Shown piece after piece: positions 23,978 through 32,567 of a DNA stretch of 49,392 bases. Source of the DNA: Bacillota bacterium (GTDB lineage: Bacteria; Bacillota; Clostridia; Oscillospirales; Ruminococcaceae); NCBI GenBank assembly GCA_023415575.1, contig JAEZKF010000045.1, positions 1 through 49,392 of the forward strand, written 5' to 3'. Below the pieces are notes generated by a model. The model did no database searches and had not been told where the DNA came from. It saw only the letters and a program-made list of their open reading frames with translations. The position numbers and the translations under genes were made by a program. Each line of letters starts with the position of its first letter. Within the stretch, counting starts at the first letter, position 1.

Positions 23978-25870
23978 CTAACGACTTAACACATTCTGTG
24001 TGGCGGTACTGCCGTATACGTTGTAGCTTACATAGTTTTCATCGTAAAATTCGCCCAGCGTAAAGGGGAGCGGCTCTTCGCAAAGCTCCTCCATCTCGCT
24101 GATTTGTCCTGCCAGATAGGCTGCCAGGCGGTCAATCACCGTATCGATGCGGCTGAGTACCCCTCCGATGCGGATGTCGATGACCTCAAAGCCATAGCCC
24201 TTGGCCTCGTAAAACCAAACCTTTGCAAACGCTTTTTTGAAGGCGCTTAACGCCGTGCGTAGCTCAGGCAGGGTGTTATGGGCGATTGTCTCAAGGCTGG
24301 CCCTATCGTTTTTGGCATAGGCCTGCCTGATGCGAATACCCAGTCTGCTCTTTAAGGCAAGCACATCTGCAAATCTTGCGTACAGCTCAAACAGGTCTGC
24401 GTAGGAGTTATTAGCCTGATTTGCAAGAGTATAGAGGTCCTTTGCACAGTCTGCAAAGTGTCCCTCGATGGCCTCGTCTTTAAAGTAGCAGTCAAAGGCG
24501 CCCATCAAAATATCCTGATAGAGGATATGCTTGGTCGGGTTCTTGACCTTGACGTTGGGGTAGTCCCCACCCGGCAGGATATCAAGCTTTTCTATAGCCA
24601 AAAACGCCTGCAGGGGAAGACCGGTTAAAAACTCGCAGCGGTCGCTTACCGCCTGCTCGTCTGTCTGACCACCGTAGCAATGCTCGCCAAACAGGATGAC
24701 TCCCGGCAGGATGGTGGCAAGCGGGGTTTCGGAGCCGTCATCGCCCCATGTGGTGGCCATAATCTCCTTTACCTTGTGGCGCCTGCAAGCGACAAGTGCC
24801 GCATTGGTTGTCACAAAGGTCTTGGAGTAAGAGGGCACAAGCCCTGCCCATCGCCAGATGCCGCCCGCAAACACGATGTCGTTGGGGTAGCGGTCGCGCA
24901 TCGCAAGCAGTTTGTCGTACTCCTGCTCGTCTGTGTGGTAATAATCCCAATACACGAGCGCGATGTTCGGCGGAACGAGTTTTATGTCCTCATCGGTTAT
25001 CTGAACATCAAAGTTGTAGTAGTCGTGGTTTACATCGTGGGACCGGTAGAACATATCGTCCCAGATCATCGGCACCATACCGAGTTTCTTTGCAATCTCG
25101 TTGACACGGTTTAGGTGCTCTATCATGATGCCGTACTGGTTCTTGTAGCCATGCTTTTTGAGGTAATTGCCCGTGCCTAGTCCCATCGCCTCATCCATGC
25201 CGATGTGAACCCTATTGGTGCGGAAGATGCCCTTTAGGGTGGTGAGCATGGTCTCAATGAAGCGGTAGGTCTCGTCCTCGCCAACAAGCAGGATGTCATC
25301 GGTATCCTTCATGTTCTTGGCGTAGCCCCATTTGAGGGTGGTGGCGAGGTGGGCAAGGGTCTGGATGCAGGGAACCGCCTCAATGCCGAGAGAGTATGCA
25401 AAGTCGTCAATCTCTTTTAATTCGTTTGCGGAGTACCTGCCCCTAAAATACCCGAAGTAGGGGTAGCCGGGCAGGTCGTAGGTGTCCTCCATGTAGAGGT
25501 AGCAGCGGTTGTGGCCCGCAAGCGCCATAAAGGAGAGTATGCGCTTGATTTCATCCAACCGGTAGACCGCGTTGCGCGAAAGGTCAAGCATCACCGAGCA
25601 GGCCTCAAACTGGGCAGTCTCCTGTTTATTGAAGGCTGCTTCGTCCGCATGCTGCAGCAGGATGGAAAGAGCCCTAAAAAAGCTGCTGCGGTCTTTGTAC
25701 TGTATCTCAAGGCCGTTTTGGGTGGAGACAATCAGCGAGGCCTTCGAGTCAGCGTGTAATCGTTTTACATTGATGGAATAGTCCTTATCAAGGTTAGGGA
25801 AACGGTAGTATTGCAGAAGGTTTTCAAGTCCTCCTGCAACCTCCTGTGCTTCGCCGTGTAGGTTAATCAT
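23978..25870 (-). CDS. GH20 beta-N-acetylhexosaminidase (cytoplasmic GH20C type)
   Basis: This 630-aa glycoside hydrolase has no signal peptide, so it acts in the cytoplasm on imported oligosaccharides. The GH20 catalytic pair is in HIGMDEA at residues 222-228 (D226-E227), the variant of H-x-G-x-D-E found in GH20C enzymes. Supporting motifs are YLYMEDTY near 125, CIQTLAHL near 169, WDDMFYRS and ATTWGDDGSE. GH20 enzymes use the substrate 2-acetamido group to release terminal beta-GlcNAc or GalNAc. The gene lies between the GNAT and DUF4127 genes in the operon that also imports the substrate. Confidence 0.9.
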   Translation of the reverse strand: MINLHGEAQEVAGGLENLLQYYRFPNLDKDYSINVKRLHADSKASLIVSTQNGLEIQYKDRSSFFRALSILLQHADEAAFNKQETAQFEACSVMLDLSRNAVYRLDEIKRILSFMALAGHNRCYLYMEDTYDLPGYPYFGYFRGRYSANELKEIDDFAYSLGIEAVPCIQTLAHLATTLKWGYAKNMKDTDDILLVGEDETYRFIETMLTTLKGIFRTNRVHIGMDEAMGLGTGNYLKKHGYKNQYGIMIEHLNRVNEIAKKLGMVPMIWDDMFYRSHDVNHDYYNFDVQITDEDIKLVPPNIALVYWDYYHTDEQEYDKLLAMRDRYPNDIVFAGGIWRWAGLVPSYSKTFVTTNAALVACRRHKVKEIMATTWGDDGSETPLATILPGVILFGEHCYGGQTDEQAVSDRCEFLTGLPLQAFLAIEKLDILPGGDYPNVKVKNPTKHILYQDILMGAFDCYFKDEAIEGHFADCAKDLYTLANQANNSYADLFELYARFADVLALKSRLGIRIRQAYAKNDRASLETIAHNTLPELRTALSAFKKAFAKVWFYEAKGYGFEVIDIRIGGVLSRIDTVIDRLAAYLAGQISEMEELCEEPLPFTLGEFYDENYVSYNVYGSTATQNVLSR

Positions 25871-25909
25871 GGTTCTTCTTCACCCTGCTTATAAAAGGTT
25901 TAACCCTAA

Positions 25910-26866
25910 CTAGAGGTCTTTGTCTGCGTATAGGTAGGTTCGCCACGGCACAAAGCCAAACTGGCCGTAGAAGTCCTTTAATACGGTCCAGTCGATGTTG
26001 ACATTGTGCGCGCCGTATGATTTGAGCTGCGCAAGGCTGTCGCACAGAATGCGGTTGCCCAGCGCCAGCCCGCGGATATCATCGGCTATGCCGATCGGCC
26101 CGAGTGCGCCCCAGTGATAGCCGAGGTGATATCCTAGGCCGTCGTTATCTGGGCTGTAGTGAATCTTGCAAAAGCCCTTGATCTCATCGCCCTTGCACAG
26201 CAGCATTACAAATCGGTGGTCACCGCCATTTTTGATAAACCGCAGCATCTCTTCTTCCCAGCGGCCCGGGAATTGGTGATGAAGGAATGAGGAGAAGTTT
26301 TGATAATCGTGTTCAGAGTAGGTTCTGGTCGTATAGTCGATGCTGCGGTTTACCTTTACAGGAAGTGAAGAGAAATCAATCGTAGAAACATCTGCCGTAA
26401 GGTCGTAGTGCTCGGTGTCGCTGAGCTCAAACCCGTGGTTTTCAAAGAATGCGTTTAGCTCTGGACCCGGGTTTGGAATACCGGAGTAGAAGTTGTCAAG
26501 CTCTCCGGCGACAAACAGCTTTTTGTAGCCCGCTTCCCTTAACGCCTTCTCGGCCCATTGAAGCAGCATGGTTCCGATTCCCTGACGCCTGTATGCCTTG
26601 TCGACAAACAGGGTGCAAATCCACGCCGCATGGTCATAGTCGGCGATGGTGTTATCGGTTACCTTGCAGGCAATAAACCCGATGATTTTGCCCCCCGTTT
26701 TGCATACCAAGACTGCCGGGGCAAAGGTATCCTTGTTATTAAGGATCTTGCTTTGCACAATCTCGGCACTTACCCGGTAGGGCTTATCAAAGCACCGGTT
26801 CCATAGGTCTACAAGCTCCAAAAGGTCGGTTTGTGTAAACGGGTCAAAGGTCAGCGGTATACTCAT
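25910..26866 (-). CDS. Two-domain GNAT N-acetyltransferase
   Basis: This 318-aa protein contains two GNAT-like domains. The first (residues 1-150) is complete, with acetyl-CoA loop YRRQGIGTMLLQWAEKAL near residue 93. The second (about 170-318) is less typical, with DIRGLALGNRILCDSLAQL and a final YLYADKDL. The substrate is unknown. Within an amino-sugar operon, acetylation of a free amino sugar such as glucosamine or of an oligosaccharide is plausible, but this is inference from context only. The ATG at 26866 has GGAGG nine bases upstream. It lies 16 bp after the permease gene. Confidence 0.82.
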   Translation of the reverse strand: MSIPLTFDPFTQTDLLELVDLWNRCFDKPYRVSAEIVQSKILNNKDTFAPAVLVCKTGGKIIGFIACKVTDNTIADYDHAAWICTLFVDKAYRRQGIGTMLLQWAEKALREAGYKKLFVAGELDNFYSGIPNPGPELNAFFENHGFELSDTEHYDLTADVSTIDFSSLPVKVNRSIDYTTRTYSEHDYQNFSSFLHHQFPGRWEEEMLRFIKNGGDHRFVMLLCKGDEIKGFCKIHYSPDNDGLGYHLGYHWGALGPIGIADDIRGLALGNRILCDSLAQLKSYGAHNVNIDWTVLKDFYGQFGFVPWRTYLYADKDL

Positions 26867-26881
26867 CGCAGGATACCTCCG

Positions 26882-27715
26882 TTATTTTAAGCCGGATGTT
26901 GAAATACCCTCAATCAGATACTTCTGTGCAAACAGGAAGAGGATGATAATCGGTATCATGAATAGGGTGGCCGCAGCCATCAGGGAGGTCCAGTCTACCG
27001 AGTGCTCGTTTAAGAACGCCTGCAGGCCGATAGAAAGGGTGTAGTGGTCTGCGTTGTTTGCATAAAGCAGGGGGCTTAAAAAGTCCGAGAAGGTGTACAG
27101 GAACGAGAAGATGGTGATGGTGGATAGTCCCGGCTTGCACAGGGGCAGTGCCACCTTAAAGAAGCGCTGCCAGCTGTTGCAGCCGTCTATCCTTGCCGCC
27201 TCCAGCAGCTCATCCGGGATGGTGAGCATGAACTGACGCAGCAAAACGATGTAGAAGGGATAGCCGAAGAAGGCCGGAATAATCAGCGGAGCAAAGGTAC
27301 CAACAAGGCCCAGCTTTACCCACAGCTTGTAAAGGGGAATCATGGTTACGGTAAAGGGGATGAGCATGGTGGAAACCACGATGGAGAAGATGAGGTCTCT
27401 GCCCCACCACTTAATCTTTGCAAGCGAGTAGGAAATCATCGGGGTAACAATCAAAGTAGCCAAAACGTTAAACCCTGTAATGAACAAGGTGTTGCCGAAA
27501 TACTTAAAGAAGGGGATGGTTTCAAAGACGTTTACGTAGTTACCCAGATAAAACTCCACCGGAAAAACACCGATGTTCGGGTCAAAGGCCTGCTGGTTGG
27601 TCTTAAACGATGTGAATATCATCAGCAGGATGGGAAACACAAAAATAAACGAAAAGAGCAGCAGAAAAAAGTAGGGGATAATTTTATAGACTGCAGATTT
27701 TACTTTGCTTAACAT
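26882..27715 (-). CDS. ABC sugar transporter permease, MalG type
   Basis: A 277-aa membrane protein with six predicted helices. The cytoplasmic EAA loop ELLEAARIDGCNSWQRFFKVALPL (split around residues 183-206) contacts the ATPase. This is the inner of two permeases of a carbohydrate uptake ABC transporter of the CUT1 type. No ATPase gene is encoded in this operon. In Gram-positive bacteria a shared MsmK/UgpC-like ATPase encoded elsewhere often serves such systems. The ATG at 27715 has GGAGG nine bases upstream; the gene begins 17 bases after the partner permease. Confidence 0.92.
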   Translation of the reverse strand: MLSKVKSAVYKIIPYFFLLLFSFIFVFPILLMIFTSFKTNQQAFDPNIGVFPVEFYLGNYVNVFETIPFFKYFGNTLFITGFNVLATLIVTPMISYSLAKIKWWGRDLIFSIVVSTMLIPFTVTMIPLYKLWVKLGLVGTFAPLIIPAFFGYPFYIVLLRQFMLTIPDELLEAARIDGCNSWQRFFKVALPLCKPGLSTITIFSFLYTFSDFLSPLLYANNADHYTLSIGLQAFLNEHSVDWTSLMAAATLFMIPIIILFLFAQKYLIEGISTSGLK

Positions 27716-27731
27716 TCTTTCTTTCCTCCCC

Positions 27732-28664
27732 TTATTTCAGGTCAACCCATTTTTGCGAAACCTTGGTCAGCAAAATGGTAAACAGGCCAACCACGATAAA
27801 CAGAATCCACGCCATTGCCGAGGCTCTGCCCATCTTTAAGAAGGTAAACGCGTTGTGGTATAGGTACATGGGGTACATCAGCAGGGTATCCTGCGGGCCC
27901 GCCTTGATGCCGGCAACAAGGTTACCGGACTGAGCGGTAACAATGATATATACCTGGGTGAAATACTGGAATCCGTTGATTACAGCCAGTATTACCTGAT
28001 ACAAAATCACGTGAGATATGTTGGGTATGGTAATCTTAAAGAACTTTGTCAGGCGGCCTGCACCGTCAATCGATGCTGCCTCGTACAGCTCCTTGGGCAC
28101 ATCCTGAATGGCGGCAAGGAAGATAACGGTGGTGGTACCGACACCCCACAGGGCGATTAAGATAATCGACCACCGGGCATAGACGGGGCTGCCGAGCCAG
28201 TTGATGGTAGGAACGCCAAACAGCTTAAGGAATCTATTCAGAAACCCGTTAAGAGGGTCAAATATCCAGATCCAAATCATTGTTGAAGCAACTAGAGGTA
28301 GAATGGAAGGGATAAAGAAGATTGCGCGGAAGATTGCTCTGCCACGAACCTTCATATTGAGCAAAACAGCCGTTATCAGTGCAAGGAAGATGGTTCCGGG
28401 CACCGATATTATTACAAAGAAGAGGGTGTTAAACAGGCTTTTGTAGAACATGTTGTCCTTAAAAAGAGAGATGTAGTTGTTTAAGCCAACCCATGTCGGC
28501 GGTTTGATTGCGCTAAAATCTGTAAAGCTATAATAAGCGGACATTAAAATGGGGTATAGGCTGAAAACAAGAAAACCAATCATCCATGGCAGGGCGAACA
28601 TAAAGCCGGATACGTTTTCATTCATCAGCTTGCCCTTTTTCTTTTTACCAAGGATTGTATTCAT
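27732..28664 (-). CDS. ABC sugar transporter permease, MalF/UgpA type
   Basis: A 310-aa permease with six helices and EAA loop ELYEAASIDGAGRLTKFFKITIPN, partner of the following MalG-type permease. The short basic N-terminus (GKKKKGKL) precedes the first helix, FALPWMIGFLVFSLYPI. The ATG at 28664 has AAGGTGG seven bases upstream. It is separated from the upstream binding-protein gene by 338 bp that hold a strong terminator, so it may be expressed at a lower level than the binding protein. Confidence 0.92.
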   Translation of the reverse strand: MNTILGKKKKGKLMNENVSGFMFALPWMIGFLVFSLYPILMSAYYSFTDFSAIKPPTWVGLNNYISLFKDNMFYKSLFNTLFFVIISVPGTIFLALITAVLLNMKVRGRAIFRAIFFIPSILPLVASTMIWIWIFDPLNGFLNRFLKLFGVPTINWLGSPVYARWSIILIALWGVGTTTVIFLAAIQDVPKELYEAASIDGAGRLTKFFKITIPNISHVILYQVILAVINGFQYFTQVYIIVTAQSGNLVAGIKAGPQDTLLMYPMYLYHNAFTFLKMGRASAMAWILFIVVGLFTILLTKVSQKWVDLK

Positions 28665-28869
28665 AGTCGCACCACCTTATAAAATGTTTCAGGCAACGGC
28701 AGGATTATTGAAAGCTCCGTCTTATGTGCTTCATAAAGGCCCTTGCCAACCGGATAGTCTTACCTTCACGATACGGCGCATGCCTTTTTTCCCGGCCATT
28801 TGTTAATTGGAAAAGTCTAAACCGACTTTTTACTGGTAAATACTTGAGATTTGCTCAATCCTTATTGAC

Positions 28870-28907
28870 AATAAAAGAACGAGGGCGGCTGGTGCCGCCC
28901 TCGTTCT
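28870..28907 (-). terminator. Terminator between binding protein and permease genes
   Basis: AGAACGAGGGCGGC (28876-28889) and GCCGCCCTCGTTCT (28894-28907) form a perfect 14-bp stem with a 4-base loop, followed on the minus strand by TTTTATTG. It is inside the operon, about 100 bases after the binding-protein stop. Partial termination here would give an excess of binding protein over permease. The remaining 28665-28869 stretch shows no gene and no clear new promoter. Confidence 0.75.
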
Positions 28908-29002
28908 CTCACACTATTCTTCTGCCTGGCGGCAATGAAGAGTTACGCAATGTTTGATTGTTGAGGTAGTTGCTGCGATGCCTGCCAGTGCAAAAAGCCT
29001 TA

Positions 29003-30313
29003 TTATTTTACAAGAGCTTCGGTGTCCTTAACGATCTGGTTGAGGGCATCCTCTACAGAGCTGCCAAGACGTACAGCCTCGGTTGCCATCTTGATAGCCT
29101 TGTCGTACTCAACGCCGGCTTCCATCTGGGGAAGAGCGTAGCAGTGGTTCTGATTGAGTACATCGAGGTAAACCTTAGCAGCAGGAGACATGTTGATAAC
29201 TTCCTCGTCCTGAGCCAGAGCCTTTGTCGGAGGCAGGTCGCCCTTCTTGGTTACAAACAGTCTGGAGCCTTCGCCAGAGGTGATGTACTTAACGAAGTCC
29301 CAAGCGCCGTCCTTGTTCTTAGCGGTGGAGGGAATGTACATGATAGAGGTATCCATCATGGAGTAACCGGTTCCGCCAGCCTTCTCAGAGCCGGGCAGGG
29401 GCATGAGGTCGAAGTTTACGCCGGCATCCTTAGCCATGTTGTAGAACCAAGGACCGTCGATTCTGAATACCTGGGTGCCCTTGCAGAAGGGATCCTCAGC
29501 AGTGTACTGCTTGGAAACACCAGAGGTGATGTAGTTGTTCAGAGCGTCAGAGCCGAACTTATCAACCGTCTTCTTGAGGTATTCGAGGGTGGTCTTAAAG
29601 CCATCGTTATTGGGGGTCAGGTTGCCGTCCTTGTCAGCAAAGAAGCCGCCGTTAGCATAGGTGAAGCAATAGTACCAGTAGCTATCGGTTACAAAGGGCA
29701 TACCAAGCTGGGTAACGTTGCCGTTCTCTACCTTAGTGGTAGCTATGGCCATCTCCATGAGCTCCTCAAGGGTCTTGGGCAGCTCGGTGATGCCAGCCTC
29801 AGCAAGGAGGTCCTTGTTGTAATAGAGGGCATGTACGTTAACGCTCAGGGGCAGGCCGTAAACCTTGTCATTGAACTTCATGAGCTCCATAGCGGAGTCA
29901 ACATACACAGAGGTATCGAAGTTCTCAGCGCTGATGAAGTCATCCAAAGGCATTGCGATGTTCTCAGCTGCATACTTAGGAATGCTTCCGCCGAAATCGT
30001 CGGTTACATCGGGGCCCTGGCCGCCGGAGATAGCGGTGATAATCTTCTGCTGGTCAGGAGTGCTCAAGCCGATAACTTCATACTTATCCTGGCTTGCGTT
30101 GTAAGCGGCAATGATCTCTTCGATGATCTTTGCTTCGTCGCCGCCCCACAGATACCAGAAGTTTACCTTCTCTCTCTCTGCCGGAGCATTGGAATCGGTG
30201 TTGGAAGGAGCTGCACTTGAATTAGAGTTGTTACCAGCGCAGCCTGCGATGGAAAGTGTCATAACAAGTGCCAACAAGCATGCTGCTACTCTTTTGAGAG
30301 TAATTTTCTGCAT
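29003..30313 (-). CDS. Sugar-binding lipoprotein of the ABC transporter
   Basis: The 436-aa solute-binding protein has a lipoprotein signal (LALVMTLSIAGC, lipid Cys at residue 25), then a Ser/Asn/Pro-rich spacer and a family-1 binding fold. The fold contains WYLWGGDEAKIIEEIIAAYN, LPLSVNVHALYYNKDLL and WDFVKYITSGEGS. It captures an oligosaccharide outside the membrane and hands it to the two permeases. Genes for HexNAc processing follow in the same operon, so a HexNAc-containing oligosaccharide is the likely ligand. The ATG at 30313 has GGAGG nine bases upstream. The gene is the promoter-proximal member and is separated from the permeases by a terminator. Confidence 0.93.
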   Translation of the reverse strand: MQKITLKRVAACLLALVMTLSIAGCAGNNSNSSAAPSNTDSNAPAEREKVNFWYLWGGDEAKIIEEIIAAYNASQDKYEVIGLSTPDQQKIITAISGGQGPDVTDDFGGSIPKYAAENIAMPLDDFISAENFDTSVYVDSAMELMKFNDKVYGLPLSVNVHALYYNKDLLAEAGITELPKTLEELMEMAIATTKVENGNVTQLGMPFVTDSYWYYCFTYANGGFFADKDGNLTPNNDGFKTTLEYLKKTVDKFGSDALNNYITSGVSKQYTAEDPFCKGTQVFRIDGPWFYNMAKDAGVNFDLMPLPGSEKAGGTGYSMMDTSIMYIPSTAKNKDGAWDFVKYITSGEGSRLFVTKKGDLPPTKALAQDEEVINMSPAAKVYLDVLNQNHCYALPQMEAGVEYDKAIKMATEAVRLGSSVEDALNQIVKDTEALVK

Positions 30314-30340
30314 AGATCATGACCTCCGTTTTAAATTGCA

Positions 30341-30393
30341 GATGATAAATTTTTTAGATGATTTTAACAGTATTGTGGAGATGTTTTATCATC
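30341..30393 (-). promoter_or_regulatory. 5'-terminal stem in binding-protein mRNA
   Basis: On the minus strand GATGATAAA (30393-30385) and TTTATCATC (30349-30341) are perfectly complementary over nine bases, with a 35-base loop between. The left arm begins within two bases of the expected transcription start, so the mRNA would begin with a base-paired stem. The right arm ends about 13 bases before the ribosome site. Confidence 0.5.
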
Positions 30394-30401
30394 TTGCCAC
30401 C

Positions 30402-30429
30402 AGTATAGCACAAAAAAAACTTTTTTCAA
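30402..30429 (-). promoter_or_regulatory. Promoter of the ABC/GH20/nanE/nagB operon
   Basis: TTGAAA (30429-30424) and TATACT (30407-30402) are separated by 16 bases on the minus strand; start near 30395. The -35 box is the left part of TTGAAAAAAGTTTTTTTT, an A/T inverted repeat also found on the -35 boxes of the rpiR and ROK kinase promoters. Confidence 0.8.
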
Positions 30430-30436
30430 TATGTTT

Positions 30437-30451
30437 TTGAAAAAATTTTTT
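30437..30451. promoter_or_regulatory. Second RpiR-type operator candidate upstream of the operon
   Basis: TTGAAAAAATTTTTT is an A6T6 palindrome with flanking G, just upstream of the -35 box of the minus-strand operon. It resembles the palindromes at 30555-30570, 31564-31576 and 31587-31601. Confidence 0.5.
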
Positions 30452-30554
30452 ACTTCTTCTTTAAAATTCGGCTTTATTTTTTAGAACATGCGTTAGAACA
30501 TGGCCGTTTTACAGGTAATTCCTTGTGTAATCCGTCAAAATCATCTGCGGTAGA

Positions 30555-30583
30555 TTGAAAATATTTTTTATTTGGTATACAAT
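30555..30583 (+). promoter_or_regulatory. Promoter of rpiR gene with operator on the -35
   Basis: TTGAAA (30555-30560) and TACAAT (30578-30583) are 17 bases apart, 44 bases before the GTG start. The -35 is part of TTGAAAATATTTTTTA (30555-30570), an imperfect palindrome shared with the operon and kinase promoters, which points to autoregulation. The 30314-30626 gap holds only these regulatory elements. Confidence 0.75.
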
Positions 30584-30626
30584 AGCATAAAAGGTACGAT
30601 ATGATTGTCAGAATGGGGCGGTTGAT

Positions 30627-31487
30627 GTGTTAACCAACGACATCTTTGCAAGGATACAGGCGAGCTCAAAGGCGTTCACCAAAGCTGAACATGTGGTTGC
30701 AGACTATGTGTTAAAGCACGCGCGCGATATCCTTTATATGTCGATTACCGACCTTGCAGAGCATTGCGGCGTTGGCGATACAACGGTGTTCCGCTTTTGC
30801 AAAACGCTTAAGCTAAGCGGCTATCAGGATTTTAAGATGCTGCTTGCCCAGTCGATTAACAGCAACGAGACCTCAAGCGCAATCACCCTTTCAGACGTAA
30901 TAAGCATTACCGATTCTACCGACGAGGTTTGCCATAAGCTTCTCAACACAAACGTCGCAGCCCTCAATCAAACCCTTGAGATGAACAAGGCGGAGGATAT
31001 TCAAAAGGCTGTAGCGATGATGAAGAAGGCGCGGCTCATCCATTTCTTCGGCATGGGCTCGTCAGGCGTCATGTCGATGGAGGCAAAAAACAAGTTCGGG
31101 GCGATTTTGCCCAACGTCATGTGCGTAGAGGACGCCCATATGCAGGCCATGGCCTCAGCTCTGCTTGGAAAAGAGGATTTGGCGATTGCCATCTCCTATT
31201 CCGGCTCGACCAAAGACACTATTGAAATTCTCAAGCGCGCGAAGAATAACGGCGCAATGACAATCTGTATCACCCGATTTGCGGAATCCCCCATTACCGC
31301 TTATACCGATGTCGTTCTCCTGTGCGGCGCAAACGAAGGCCCGTTCCAAGGCGGTTCGGTTTCGGCAAAGATTGCGCAGATTTTCTTACTTGACATCCTT
31401 TATACCGAGTTTTTTAAGACCAACTATGAACTATGCGACCATAATAAAAAGCAAACAACCCAGTCGATTGCGGCAAAGCTGCTGTAA
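30627..31487 (+). CDS. RpiR-family regulator with SIS domain
   Basis: The 286-aa protein has an N-terminal RpiR helix-turn-helix (residues 1-77, FTKAEHVVADYVLKHARDIL then VGDTTVFRFCKTLKLSGYQDFK). A C-terminal SIS domain (about 125-260, FFGMGSSGVMSMEAKNKF and ISYSGSTKDTIEIL) usually binds a phosphosugar. It is the likely repressor or sensor of the amino-sugar locus, with GlcNAc-6-P or ManNAc-6-P as plausible effectors. The start is GTG, with GGGG eight bases upstream. It is divergent from the binding-protein operon and precedes the kinase/acetyltransferase/nagA genes. Confidence 0.92.
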   Translation: MLTNDIFARIQASSKAFTKAEHVVADYVLKHARDILYMSITDLAEHCGVGDTTVFRFCKTLKLSGYQDFKMLLAQSINSNETSSAITLSDVISITDSTDEVCHKLLNTNVAALNQTLEMNKAEDIQKAVAMMKKARLIHFFGMGSSGVMSMEAKNKFGAILPNVMCVEDAHMQAMASALLGKEDLAIAISYSGSTKDTIEILKRAKNNGAMTICITRFAESPITAYTDVVLLCGANEGPFQGGSVSAKIAQIFLLDILYTEFFKTNYELCDHNKKQTTQSIAAKLL

Positions 31488-31507
31488 CGTATAAGAGTAT
31501 TTTAACC

Positions 31508-31546
31508 AATCCCCTGCCTCTTACTAAAAGGGACAGGGGATTTTTT
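31508..31546 (+). terminator. Terminator of the rpiR gene
   Basis: AATCCCCTG (31508-31516) pairs with CAGGGGATT (31534-31542), followed by a run of six T. It separates rpiR from the kinase operon, which has its own promoter. Confidence 0.85.
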
Positions 31547-31563
31547 AACAGAACGCCGAAAAA

Positions 31564-31576
31564 GAAAAAATTTTTC
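31564..31576. promoter_or_regulatory. RpiR-type operator candidate upstream of ROK kinase
   Basis: GAAAAAATTTTTC is a perfect palindrome 11 bases upstream of the kinase promoter -35. With the one on the -35 it makes a pair of sites, as at the divergent operon. Confidence 0.5.
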
Positions 31577-31586
31577 ACCCCTTATA

Positions 31587-31614
31587 TTGAAAAATATTTT
31601 CTGCGCCATATAAT
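31587..31614 (+). promoter_or_regulatory. Promoter of the ROK kinase-AAC(3)-nagA operon
   Basis: TTGAAA (31587-31592) and TATAAT (31609-31614) are 16 bases apart. The -35 is part of TTGAAAAATATTTTC (31587-31601), nearly identical to the element on the rpiR promoter. Confidence 0.8.
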
Positions 31615-31664
31615 AAAGTTATCATCCCCACAGAAAATACAAATAAGAAAGGATGCTGAGGTTT

Positions 31665-32543
31665 TTGTCTATCTTAGCACTTGATATCGGCGGTACCGCC
31701 ATCAAATCCGGATTACTTAAGGAGGACGGCAGCTTCCTTTCCAGCGCCGAGCACCCCAGCGACGCGCATAAAGGCGGGGCGTTCTTAATGGAACGCGTTT
31801 TTGAGATTATTAGCAGCTATAGTGGATATGATAGAATCGGCATCAGCACCGCCGGACAGGTGGATGCCAAAAACGGGGTTATAGTGTTTGCTAACCAAAA
31901 CATCCCCGGCTACACCGGCATGCGTGTAAAGGATATGGTCGAAGATCGGTTTCATGTGCCTGTATCTGTAGAAAACGATGTAAACTGTGCTGCCCTCGGC
32001 GAGGCCTTTTACGGGGCCGGCAGGGGCTTTGATGATTTTCTGTGCCTTACCTACGGAACCGGCATCGGCGGCGCCATTATCATAAACCGCAAGCTCTACA
32101 AGGGCTATAAGGGGATCGCGGCGGAGTTCGGCCATATGATCACCCATGCAAACGGTCTGCCCTGCGGCTGCGGCCTGCACGGCTGCTACGAGCAGTACGC
32201 CTCCACCAAGGCACTGGTTCGCGAGGCGCAAAAGGTGGATAAAGACTGCGTAAGCGGTCGCGTGATTTTTGAGAAGCTGCCCGAAAGCCCTGCCGTTCAA
32301 AAGGCAGTGGATGCCTGGATTGACGAAATCCTAGTCGGGCTTGCATCGCTGATTCATATCTTTAATCCCCCCTGCATCGTGCTGGGCGGCGGAATCATGA
32401 ACGAAGACTACATCGTAAGCAGAATCAGAAACAGGCTGCCCGACCATGTAATGGAGAGCAGCAGTGATACCATAATAAACAAGGCCTCCCTCGGCAACAA
32501 GGCCGGTATGCTGGGCGCCATGAAGATTACCCTGACCGATTAG
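31665..32543 (+). CDS. ROK-family amino sugar kinase (GlcNAc/ManNAc kinase-like)
   Basis: A ROK kinase of about 292 aa that phosphorylates a hexose or N-acetylhexosamine at O6. It has the ATP phosphate loop LALDIGGTAIKSG, catalytic Asp in VENDVNCAALGE, TYGTGIGGAII, EFGHM and the zinc motif CGCGLHGCYEQ (C-x-C-G-x-x-G-C-x-E). In this operon ManNAc or GlcNAc is the likely substrate, matching NanE and NagA; the sequence alone cannot choose. The ATG at 31653 adjoins its AAAGG. The TTG at 31665 is better spaced and begins with the standard MSILALDIGGT, so I prefer it with modest confidence. Confidence 0.88.
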   Translation: MSILALDIGGTAIKSGLLKEDGSFLSSAEHPSDAHKGGAFLMERVFEIISSYSGYDRIGISTAGQVDAKNGVIVFANQNIPGYTGMRVKDMVEDRFHVPVSVENDVNCAALGEAFYGAGRGFDDFLCLTYGTGIGGAIIINRKLYKGYKGIAAEFGHMITHANGLPCGCGLHGCYEQYASTKALVREAQKVDKDCVSGRVIFEKLPESPAVQKAVDAWIDEILVGLASLIHIFNPPCIVLGGGIMNEDYIVSRIRNRLPDHVMESSSDTIINKASLGNKAGMLGAMKITLTD

Positions 32544-32567
32544 GTCTAACAGGGGAGGACGGCAACG

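Noticed and set aside
28970..30220. Long plus-strand frame (416 codons) opposite the binding-protein gene
   Set aside because: It is antisense to a clear solute-binding protein, has no family pattern or ribosome site, and results from codon bias in the opposite strand.
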